This document shows, in pieces, positions 11,831-22,867 of a stretch of DNA of 64,000 nt. The notes under the pieces are model-generated. The model worked only from the letters and a program-made list of their open reading frames with translations, did not search any database and was not told where the DNA came from. Source of the stretch: Mansonella perstans. Taxonomy: Eukaryota > Nematoda > Chromadorea > Rhabditida > Onchocercidae. Every line of letters starts with the position of its first letter. The first letter of the stretch is position 1. The position numbers and the translations under genes are program-made. Location: contig JBAMDO010000139.1 in assembly GCA_037074765.1 (NCBI GenBank), positions 1 to 64,000 on the forward strand, in the 5' to 3' direction.

Positions 11831-14800
11831 ATAAAAAGCATTAAATCTTACATTAAATCTCATTGGTTTGTCTGGAACTATTTTAGTGCGAAATGAACAA
11901 ATTGTGATTTAACTCTCAAAACTTCATTTTGTTAAGGACAAATCTGATAAATGAGCAAGCCATTTATTAGGTATTATCATCTCACTTCAATTTCTGTTCA
12001 TCATATCTCTAACCTACTATGAATTTTGACTTAATTAAAAATTTTGAAATATTCCGCTCACTGATATGATTAGTTTTGAATAGCATTTTCTCAATCGATG
12101 GCAAATTAGCAAGTATTGTGGAATGATTTCACAAGATTTACTGAGTAGTGGGAAGAAAAATATTACTTTATGATGTGATATTTAATTTGCTTTGCAAATC
12201 TCGGAGAGTTAAAATGTTTGTAAAACATTTCAATTTTAATACTTACAGGCAATATTAAGTACAAAATGACAACAAAAAAAGTCTTTATAGCAATTAAGTG
12301 TTTAATTCATTTAGCTCCATTCATATTAAGTTATTGCGTGAAGGATTATCCAGGTATAATTCCAAAGTTGTTGCGTATTCATTAAATGATTGGAAAATTC
12401 CATGTCTATCCAAAAGACACTACATTGTAATAATTTCAGTTTTTCTAGAAAATTTCATTTTCTTTTTTCACTTGTTCCATTATTTATCTGAATAGAGTAC
12501 GGAACAACTTTCACATGGTTAAGAATGGAATTTAATTAAAGATTTAGAAATATCGTAATGTCGTTATGAAGGGTACCGATAATTGCTGTAAATAATTTTC
12601 TTAATTATTACTGCAATAATTAAATAGTATAAAACTTTTTGCATGGAATTAAGTGGTTCAATAAATTAGAATGGTAATAGCTTATTTCTGTAAAGTACTT
12701 TTACTTTGATTAATCAGTTTCAAAAATTTTTAATTTTCTAAACACTGTTATGAAGAATTGAGAAAACAGTAAAATTTAATGAATATCGCCGGTTATTTAA
12801 GTTGGATTGAAGTCACATCACTTACAAGTCTATATATCTGTATTAAATTTCAATAAAATAAAAAGTTAGAATTACAACTTTATTCCTCCGTTTTCATTAC
12901 TATAAATATTGAGGAACGCATAAGTTTCATTGCTGTGTTATCCAAAATGGAAATAATTAATAAATAACGAACTATTAGCAATAACAAATTGATTTGTTTA
13001 TGTAAAAATGTGTAAATAGACCAAACGAAGAAAATTTAGTTTATCGTTGCTTCCCATTGAACCGATATTTTCCGAGGAAATAGCTGAATTAGGTCTGTAT
13101 CCTTTATGATGCGAGACATAATGTCAATCAACCATTAATCTCTCGAAGAAAAGCTCCGACGCTATCCTAATCATATGCTCTGAAGCCATGAAGTGCAGTA
13201 TGTAAATATAAAACAAACAAATTCTGCATGTCTTTTGGTTCAATGGCTTAATGAAGTACTAAGGATTTACTGAAATTTGTAAACTTGAAATGAATAACTT
13301 ATTCGTTCCTTGATATGGCATTAGTTATCTCAAAATAATTGCAAATAAAACTTTGAGAAATAACTTGCGATATTATTCATAATCCTGCAAAACTTGGTTT
13401 CAATAATAATAAGAATATTAAGTAATTGATAACATTAGCATATTGGCATAACTCGAACCTTCTGAATAAACCACTTTTGAAAAGAATAAATACTTGTTTA
13501 CATTGTAAACCGGAAGAAAGGACATGAAAACAGGTTAACATCCATTTATATCTTTCGTTAACATTCTACATTAGAAAATTCTAATTTTCGATGACATTTT
13601 TTGTATGAACGGTAAATAAACCGGTTAATTTCAGTGTCCATTTCGATCAAAAAAATGTTTTTATTTTCTTTACACAACTCTTGCAGAAAGTAACCTGTAT
13701 TATAGCTTTAAATTTAATCGTTATCAGAACAGTAAATATAGAGAGACTGATAAGAATGATAATTTTAAAGTAAAATAAGAGATTAAAAAGAAAGTTTAAC
13801 GATAGCATAAACTGCTAAAAGATGATCTTTGAAGCAACAATAAATGGTCAAAGATGTATATAGCTTTAGAACGCTTTGTTGCCATATTTTAAATCTCTAA
13901 ATTATGATTGCTTTAGTTTCGATAACTCATTAGCTCTAATAAACAGCCTCTTCATTTCTATCTTTTTTCTGTATTTCTTTTTATATTTCGAATTGATCAA
14001 ACAGATGAAAATTAAAATAACAATCACTGACGATGCAATCACTGATACACATTAAAATGAATTTACATGGAAATAAAATTTTTTTACTGACATAAATTTA
14101 GAAGTGTCGTTTCTTTGACATATTAATCAATCTGAAAAGATTTGAACAATAAAAATTATTCGTGTCGAAAGTTGGAAGTTGAAAAATATTAAAGTTCAAA
14201 AATTTCCACAAATGAAATGAGTCGTAATAACAAAAAAGTAATCGTAATTGATGGAATTGGAATCGTAATTGATGGTTGATAGATAAAAATTTTTAGTTCT
14301 TTTCATTATTGAAATGTAACCATTCGGATAAATGTTTCTGCAAATTTTATTCGAAGCATAGCAATGAGAGAAAATTTTTTAAATCAATGAACATGATTTT
14401 GTAATTGAAATCAAGATTATTAATTGATGAGAATAAGCTGGATAAATCAATGCAATCAATAATCATAAAATCATCATGACTAGAATTTCTTTGGCTTTAT
14501 ATTAATGACGAACTTCCTACTTACATAATATGAATTTGCAACTGTGTTGTATGCCAGATGATTAATATTTCCTTATCAATGTAAGCCATTATCACTTCTG
14601 CTCAAGATCTTCTATAGGAAAAGAAAAGAGAATTGATTGTGTTCAACTGAAGTTCTACGAGCATTTATGATATAATTTCAACATTTTACTTGGCCTATTA
14701 GAGAGGACACATAGATTGGCCTGTTAGAAAGGATACACCAAAGGGTAATTATAGGATCAATTAAGTTACCAATATTATGTTATCAATGCTTTAATTCTTA

Positions 14801-15592
14801 GCACAAAATTATTCTTAAATTCAATTAAAATTGTGTGAGATTTTTGGATTTTTCATGAATTCTTGGCATCTTTTTTTTGACAATCTATTCCATCATAAAG
14901 AGTTCTATTAAGCTAATCACAAATACAAAAATTTTCAATAACTTTTTCATCAAGTAAAAGTCAACCTTCTGATGAAAGTTTGACTTACAAAAAAAATTCA
15001 GCAAATATATGCTTTTGCTATCTTCATTGCATCCAATCAACAACAATTGCTTTTTTCTTAGTTCTTTGATTGTCATATCTCAAGATGAAAAACGATTTGA
15101 AATAAATTTTTACAAACTTTTTAATTCTTTACTTCTAAATTTTCTAAATTATTAGTGATTTTGGAATAGAATTATGTTAAGAATTGAGATCATTATGATC
15201 CATAGATCATTTTAGGGTCAAAGTCCAAAGAGCCAAAGTTCATAGATCATTTTGAGCAGTAAATTAACACATCAATGAGAAATTAGTGTAATCGCTCATA
15301 TGCATATGATGTGATCTTTCAAACTATTCTTTGAACAGCCGATAGCCTATTTAATGCTTGTCGAATAATTTTTTACATTATTAAGTAAGAGTGGTTAAAT
15401 TTGTTAACAAATTTTCACTGAAATTTTCTAAAAAATTTCAATGAAACATCACAAGACTAACTTGCAATCGAAATGATCTTTGAAATTAATGAAATATTTG
15501 ATGAATAACGCATTTTTTCTTTAAATTGCCATCGTTTATTTATTCTACCAGTAATTGATACATCCGATACTTTCTGTTGAAGACGATGTCGA

Positions 15593-15682
15593 ACAGGCGT
15601 CATCAGCGTTGCACACCTGCAGTTCGCTTTTCAGTTGTCAGTGATGCGATTAACTATGAAAAAATTTTGAAAGGAAAATGAT
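15593..15682 (+). other. CpG-rich island with tiny open frame; no assignable function
   Basis: Within very AT-rich DNA, the bases around 15585-15660 are rich in CG dinucleotides and carry a short open frame (Met near 15588, reading MSNRRHQRCTPAVRF..., about 31 codons). The composition stands out, so this may be a promoter or first exon. No splice partner or motif identifies it. Confidence 0.15.
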
Positions 15683-16800
15683 TTAGTGAATCAATTTGCG
15701 ATAATTACAAGTCATAAATGGAAATAAAGTGATAAAAGATATTAGTGAATTCATTTGTGATTAAACTTCATATTGTAAGATTGATTGGTCTATTAAAGAA
15801 AGATTTGTTGTTGATCTGCTTGCAAAATATAACTAACTTGTTGATACCATTTTAATGGATGAATAAAATGAATGTCGAGTTTGGCACTTTCAAATAAATT
15901 CATGTTGTATTGGAAATCTTTAAATAAATTGTGAAGCGATGAATATTTGAAACATTGATACTTTGAAATATTTATATTTATGATCAGCATGTCTCAATTC
16001 AGATGAATGATCGCTATCGTTTTCCCAGGAACGTAAACATAGTCTTTAATGGAACATTTGAACTTTTACCATCTTTAAAACAAAATAACTCATCGATAGC
16101 TGAACTACAGTAATATTTTCAAATAGAAATATATAGGAAAAAACTCATATCTCAGAAGATAAAAGAATAAAATGAAATGACGATAGAATCTGAATGATTA
16201 GTTGAGGTAGTTCCCTCTATCCATAAAAACGAGAATGCAGATTATTTAAGAGAGAAAACTACGGGCCTAAATTTTGAAAAATTATAAAACTAATATTATT
16301 TAATCGATTTGATCTATGCTGAACTTTGACAACCAATCTGAGAAGCAAGACATTCTGAAACTATTACAAGAATACTTTAGAACTGAAGCATTTCTTCAGG
16401 CAATTTGTCTGTCGTTCATGACTTATTATTTTGCACCATCAATCACAAAATGACGTAAAATTGGAATAATTGACACAGCCCTTGAAAAGAGAAGCATTCT
16501 TACACATTTTGTTTCGATGATACATTGCGCAATAAATATTTAATGAACATTTTTTATTTCTGTCATACTAATACTAAATTCTTCATATTAATATTGTATT
16601 AATACATAATTAAATTATACATTAAATTCTACATATTGATATGTTACATACTAATGCTAAATTCTATGACTGTAACAATTAAATAAATCATTGATGCCAA
16701 ATTGATTCAAAATATTTTTGATGAAAATGAAATTTTTTATCATTTCAAAGATTTATTTTTACAACGGTCTCAATATTATCAGTTTCTTATTAATAGGGCA

Positions 16801-18162
16801 TCAAGTCTGAGATTTCCTATAATGCTCAGTAATAGTACCAATTATTTGAAATAATATCTTCCATGTTCGTTCCACATTCTCATCATTTCTTCCTGTTTTC
16901 TGCTCTATGCATTTCAGCAGAGGCTCAATCATGCTCTGTAAAAGTTCGTTATCAGAATTTTTCAGTCACGTAGTTTGACGATAACTGTATGTACTGAAAA
17001 AGTCGCAATCAATTTATTCAAAGATGATCAAAAATTATTTTGCCTAATTAATTATGAGTAAAGACTGTCTCAACAATGTCTCAACAACTTTGAAATATAA
17101 TTTAATTTTGAATATAAAAGGAATGACAATTTCCAATTTAGATTGCTCCTGATTTCGACTTATTCAAACATTCTCTCTCATTTGAAATGAATGAAATCTA
17201 AAAAAAATTCTTTTAGTTTATTGATAAGAATATCAAATTTTTAGCCCAAAGCTCGAAAATTTAATTTTCCATCCTCATTTGAAACGATTTCTATTTTCAC
17301 TGAGTACAGATCTGAAATCAGATAATGATCATTGGTTTAAATTAGCTAATCTTAAACCTGAATGTGATAGATTTGTATGTTGTGTTCAATGTGTTTCGCT
17401 GAGATTCGTTCCAACAATTCGCAGGGCACTTCCTCATCATACAAACTTGCAATGATTTTTTTGAGGGCATTCATGTAAGTAAGCACAAAATTTTGCAAAA
17501 CATTGGATGATATTAATGAGCTATCCGGTATATTGCGAAACTGAGGCCAGAAATGTTTGTAATGAGGATTTTCGGAAATTGTGCTGCAAAGAGATTAATG
17601 TTCCATGTAAAATATCAAATTCATTTAATTAAACGACCGTAGATATAGATTTTGAACTGAATGAATTTGAATGCAGTGATCTTTATCTGTTATCCTTTAC
17701 TTTCATTTATGATAAGTAGAATGATCTTTTCTAAATCATTGTTTCCAGAAAATGTAAAAAAAAAATAGATCGGATAGGAATTCGATATATTAAAATGTTT
17801 AGCAATTTGCATCCGACATGAATGTCACTGTTATCCTAATGATCTCATAAATTCTGAATTTCTACAGTATGCATAAAAAAGAATACGACAATATTTTAAA
17901 GGACTTGAGGTAACCTGAAAGGTGACAAAATGATAGAAGACACTTAAAGACATCATAAATGCCCATAATTAACAGAGAAAGACAGGCAATTTAAATATCC
18001 ATGCAAAATAAGTGAAAAAAATTTGTTGTTTTATATGAACTAACTCGAGAAATATTCTTAAACCATTTGATGATATATCCTTTTCCAATAAGCTGAATGT
18101 TGTGTACAATAATTTACGATCTTCGACAGAAAGCTTATTTATTTGAATAAGTATGAAATCAC
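16801..18162 (-). CDS. Globin-family protein (5' end uncertain)
   Basis: Nematodes have many globins with roles in oxygen or redox sensing and heme binding. Three exons on the minus strand join in phase: 18045-18162 (5' limit uncertain), 17358-17583 and 16801-16935, giving about 159 residues, a normal globin length. Exon one holds the A/B helices (LSVEDRKLLYTTFSLLEKDI). Exon two begins TISENPHYKHFWPQFRNIPD, which contains the CD-corner Phe, and ends with the F-helix segment LLERISAKHIEHNI, whose first His is the probable proximal heme ligand (F8). Exon three reads SMIEPLLKCI...TWKILFQIIG and stops at 16801-16803. In my alignment the distal E7 position is Phe rather than His or Gln. A further 5' exon is likely; a candidate is listed at 19305-19373. 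The gene is divergent from the carbonic-anhydrase-related gene. Confidence 0.8.
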
Positions 18163-18973
18163 CTGTAATATATCTGGAGTCAAAGAAATGAATCGAATTT
18201 TAAAACAATATTTAAACCAATCTGTCAGTTCTGTTTTAGCTTCCCATTTAAGATCACAAGAAATGAGAGGATCAATTGTCGATGATTCAGTCGTTTTTTG
18301 GTTTAGAATTGAATTAAATGAACTTGAATCGGAACGGAACGTTGGAACGAGAACTAATAAAACAATCAAATTCTCTGGAGTTCCTATATATGACTTATTA
18401 TCTGGTTCAATTTCCTAAAAGTTTGGTTGAGAGTGAATTTAAAATTATATCAAATTTTGCAGCATTTTACTTTCTTTTTTTTAATTTAACATACGTCCTT
18501 TTGTCTGTTGAAAATTGCTTCGATCATCGTCCAAATAAAGTGGTCGATACATCGAGAAATTAGTCACATAGGCTCAATACGACAATTTACAACAAATCAT
18601 CTGGAAGAGCAACGTTTTATCGAACAGTGAAAAAGCAAACTTAGTGAAAGGAAAAAGCAGCAATAAAGCAACAAGTATAACCTTCTTTTGCTTTGAAACT
18701 TCACATTTTCGAAGTCTTATACAAGTATGATTGCTCATTTTAAATCAATACGTATTATTATTTAAAAGAAAGATTCAGAAATCTAATTCTACGTAATTGA
18801 AATCACAATTAGTGCATGCTGCATCATAATTGTATTAGAGTAAGCCATACTGACTTAAAAGTAATGCAGTTCAATGTGCTTACAAAATTTTGCAATGAAG
18901 AAAAATAATTATTACAGAAAAAGAAATCAGCATGAATAAATGTCATCGATATGATGAAAAGTAATGAAAAAAC

Positions 18974-19023
18974 TGATTGCGTAATAGCGATTGCGTGATT
19001 GCGTGATTGCGTGATTGCGTGAT
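18974..19023. repeat. 8-bp tandem repeat (GATTGCGT)n
   Basis: The unit GATTGCGT is repeated head to tail about four times at 18989-19022, with a diverged copy just before it (GATTGCGTAATAGC). It is a small microsatellite in intergenic DNA. Variation in copy number would be expected between individuals. Confidence 0.8.
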
Positions 19024-19304
19024 GCTTCTTATGCATGGAGAGCAATGCATCTATTGAGAAGAAAGTTTTAAGAACTTGGATGTTATTTTTATAATTTGTA
19101 AAAGAGTCAGAGTTAATGTGCAAAATATTCAATTTTATTTTGAATGAATACCTCTTACGAATTATGGGGGTATAAGCAAACAGCAAATGGCGAATTTAAC
19201 AAATAAATATTTAAACTGGGAGTCTTGAAAATCCGACTCCTCCAGAAATCAAATTTTGAAATAAAATTTCGCCACATGTGTTTTTGGTACTTTCCGGATA
19301 TACC

Positions 19305-19373
19305 CGAAAAATTTTCGGATAGATAACAACATGCGTTGATAGCGATGAATGTGAATCTAGAGCTATCGCTCAT
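19305..19373 (-). other. Possible 5' coding exon of the globin gene
   Basis: On the minus strand an ATG at 19373 opens a frame reading MSDSSRFTFIAINACCYLSE and reaches a possible donor (TCGG|gtatat) in phase 1 near 19305. That phase matches the acceptor proposed at 18162, which would create a Gly codon at the junction. This is inference from phase and position; nothing in the peptide is diagnostic. Confidence 0.25.
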
Positions 19374-19430
19374 TGTTTTTGTAGAAACGTAAATAATTGT
19401 GAGTGCTGCAAAGATGGAAACCGATCAGCA

Positions 19431-19592
19431 ATGAGTAATGCTTATCAGTGGACATACGACAAGATACCGCGAGAAAACATCTTTGACGGTGCCGAAAACT
19501 TTTCAGTAGTTACTTTTCTTACTATTCGCTCTGTAATTTTAAACAGTGATGTTAGTAACATCAATGGAAATAATTTTGCTCACGAATTTTAG
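19431..19592 (+). other. Short open frame of unknown status (53 codons)
   Basis: A plus-strand frame begins MSNAYQWTYDKIPRENIFDG and ends with TAG at 19590-19592. The first half has balanced, protein-like composition compared with surrounding DNA and lies back to back with the candidate globin 5' exon. A donor-like GT occurs after the Phe-Ser-Val stretch, so it could be a first exon. No family is recognised and no partner exon was found. Confidence 0.15.
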
Positions 19593-21167
19593 CTTTCGCA
19601 AAAAGTTGTAAAATTTTTCTGGTTTCTAGCAATTTTCTCATTTTAAATATATTGGAAGTCGTTTTTGCTCTAGTGGTCTTTTCATTTCATTTAAACCGCA
19701 ACTTGATCCAAGAAAGCTTGTAACTTCAGCTTTTAAATTCAAAAGATTCACTTTCCTTGCTTAGATTCTTTTTGGAGAATCCTTAAAAAAATATTTTTCA
19801 AAAACTAAAATCTTCGTGTATTCTTCAAAAATCCGGTTTTTTCGTTAAACAGGTAAGATTAAGAAATGACTAATTCTTGTTACAATCAGGTAGAATTGCT
19901 AGAGTTATTTTTTCGAAAAGTTTTTTGGGTTATGAGAACCTGTTTAATATTTTATGTCCTTCTGCATATATATATATATTAATAACTCGCTGTAATTATC
20001 AATAAGCTTCGTTAAAAACTTCCATTCTTTAGAAATATCGCTATCTTACGACGAGGTAAAATATATATATTGACTGTTCGAACCTTTAAGTGGCAAGATT
20101 AAGTTGAATAGTACTATATTAAATTTTTTACACAGCAAATTGGCTTCCATGGGAATTTTAACCACTTCAGTTCTGCTTTCTTCCGATTTTTTTCTTTTTA
20201 AAAGTCAAACTTCTATCAGCCTTTTTCCAAAAATTATTAGAAAAGGTTAAGGTTATGTTGGAAACTTTCAATTCTGTTGAGAAACATTTTAAAATCATTC
20301 TAGATTTATCAAAAATGATAATTCTAGAAAAAAGTTCACTTAAGCCCAGATGATCACTAATGCTCTGTTCGGATAATTGGCAATAGTACTGCTGGTAGAG
20401 AAAATATATTTTGCCAGTTTTTCTCTAGATAACATCTACAAACACCGTACAATGAAGCATATCTTTAAAGAACCCTTAATAATGTTGAACATCAATCTTG
20501 TGGTTATTATGCTCTGGTCATCTTGTATTCTCGATATTTTCTTTCCTTAGCGAGCATTTGTTGCATTAATTCGCTAGTCAAATTGCATCATCTCATAATC
20601 CAAAATCTAAAATCAATTAAGGATTGATTAATAATAAGCAAACAGTTAAGGTATTCAAAAAACTCAGTAATTAATTTTTACACATGCAATTTGTCTCTCC
20701 TCACTTTCTATGTAATCAATTATTCAATTATTCATTAAATGCATCAAAAAAGCATCGAATTTTTTGCAACATTAATCGTTCTGCAGTAAATTCTTCCCAT
20801 TTGTGAAAAGGTTGCCAATTCACTTTTTTGCCCAAAAATTTCTTTCTTAAATCACTGTTAACATTATCCCAACATATGAAGAGCAAGTTTGAGCACTATT
20901 AAAGTAAAAATTTCTTATTTATTTACTGCTTTTATTCAAACTTCCAACATTTTTCAGCTATTATTTGACCAAAAGTCTAGGAATTTTACTGCCGTATGAG
21001 TCATTAAAAGTCTTACAGTACTTGTGATTATTTTTTTAAACTAGGTGGTGCATTTCAAGTCTTCCTTACAAATAATCATGCAAGTAAAGAGCGTTGTTGG
21101 AAGGAATGTTCGACGCAGAATTTATTTCTTGTAATTTATTCAGAGTTCTAAGTGACTTTTCATTATT

Positions 21168-21210
21168 CTTTCAATTACATTTACCGCACAGCGGTAAATG
21201 TGATTGAAAG
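21168..21210. repeat. Near-perfect 20-bp inverted repeat (hairpin, 3-nt loop)
   Basis: The left arm at 21168-21187 (CTTTCAATTACATTTACCGC) and the right arm at 21191-21210 are reverse complements except for one position, which would be a G-U wobble in RNA. The loop is ACA. Flanking bases do not extend the stem. It is too short-looped for a classical miRNA precursor unless the loop opens. It could instead be a palindromic MITE remnant, a protein-binding palindrome or a mutation-generated foldback. Confidence 0.8.
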
Positions 21211-22867
21211 CATGTGTAGTTAAAATGATGATTCGAAGCATATGTGAAAAACTAAAAAAATTTTTTATTGTTATAGACATTTTTCTCTAAAGTAAAAATT
21301 ATTCAGCGAATATTTAAATATTTCATTTAAAGAGTCATTTCATACCATTGAAATTGAATTTTTAGTGTGGCATCTGTAATTGGAAAGAAATTATCCAGAC
21401 AGAGATATTGGCATTTTTTTCCACTTCAGATCGAAAGCCCATTTGAAAAAATGGAATATTTATTCTCATATATTTGTAAAGTCTTATGATACATAAACGA
21501 AATTATGCTTTAGAAAATAATAAAAACATATATCGTCTAAAATGAACTTTACTCTTTCAACTCATTTCATTTCATAGAATTAATAAGAATTTCCAGATGG
21601 AACTAAAAAATAGTACCGCAATTATGATACATTTCCCGGTGAAATCATTACACGTAGTAGTTTGTAAGATTTTTGAAAATTTCAACAATTCATTTAATTG
21701 CAAGCATTTAAGTTGCGCATTCAGCAGTGAAGTATTTAAAGAGAAATGCATTTTCTCTGGGAAAATTTTTTCAGCAATGCTAAATTTTTTCCCACTCAAT
21801 TCTTTAATGATTAATAACTTTCAATTAATACAACTGTTTTGTTTCCTTGACGCTTGAAATAGTCACTTATATTCTCAACTTGTTTGAAAAAATAAAAAAT
21901 ATCGATGACTTGTGGACAAATGTTTTGCTTACCATTTACTTTCAAACATTACGATACGTTAGATCGAATGCTAAATTAATGTTTTTAATTGAATTTCAAA
22001 TGTAATGAAGTTTGGCTTTGAGGAGTAGAATAAACATCAATTGTTTTTTTTTGCAGAGATGTTGAAATTTCACTGAAGTTATCAACATACAAAAGAGCAA
22101 TCATTCAAATTGATAACTCATGTAATTATTTTAAATGTAGCTCAATGAAATGAATGAGAATAATTATCCCTTAGATATAAGTAACTACTTTTTTAAATTA
22201 AAAATTTTTCCTAGTATTTGAATAGTTGGCCAAGCAAATGACAATATTTAAGAATAAAAGAATTCATTCACTTTTAAATGCTGATGGATTTGAAATTGAT
22301 AGGCGGAGCTGCCTCGCTCTGTTTGTATTACTATTGAATTGAGCGGATGAAATTGAGGTGAAATGAGTGACTCACAGAGAACTCCATCCTTAAACGAAGC
22401 CAATTTTATTCAATTCAATGCCATCGTTGTCATACAAATTGCAAATTTCTTCCTATTTTGGAATTGAAATTAAAATTTTCTACTAAATTTTTTAACCACA
22501 ACATAAACTCCTTTTTATTAGTGCATTTAAAATTTAAAAAATTTATTTGCATTTATTTTAACTTTACAAAAATTACAACCACAGTTCTGTCTGTGTGTCT
22601 CTTTATCATGGGCTAATCGGTCATTCCTAAATTGTCAATTTTGAGTTGTACAGTAAATTTAATATATCCTTTAGTTTTTTCAACTGAAGTTATCCTTTGA
22701 AGTATGAAACAACGTTGTTTCATTTATACGACGATTTCTGAACCGAATTCCGTGCTCTGATGACTTGCAATCATTGCTATTGTTACTCTATGATAATGTT
22801 TCAACTTAATTACAACTTCATCAAATTCTATATCTATATCAATCAAAATAATGGAAGATAATGGAAA

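Larger units (their letters stand above)
7155..16800. other. 3' UTR of PCGF gene, then long AT-rich gene-poor stretch
   Basis: The first about 800 bases after the PCGF stop probably hold its 3' UTR; AATAAA signals occur near 7924 and 7985. After that I see no convincing gene. Slightly less AT-rich islands occur at about 8750-9050 (weak exon candidate, listed separately), 10200-10460 and 15580-15660, none with a recognisable product. Short repeats are noted separately. The open frame at 9334-9633 (+) is Asn/Ile/Tyr-rich with no motif and looks like chance. Confidence 0.5.
18163..22867. other. Intergenic region between divergent globin and carbonic-anhydrase-related genes
   Basis: This stretch separates two genes that point away from each other, so it should hold both promoters. 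Besides the weak globin 5' exon candidate it contains an 8-bp tandem repeat, a strong hairpin and a short plus-strand frame (19431-19592), each listed separately. Otherwise I see only AT-rich DNA with short chance frames. Confidence 0.5.
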
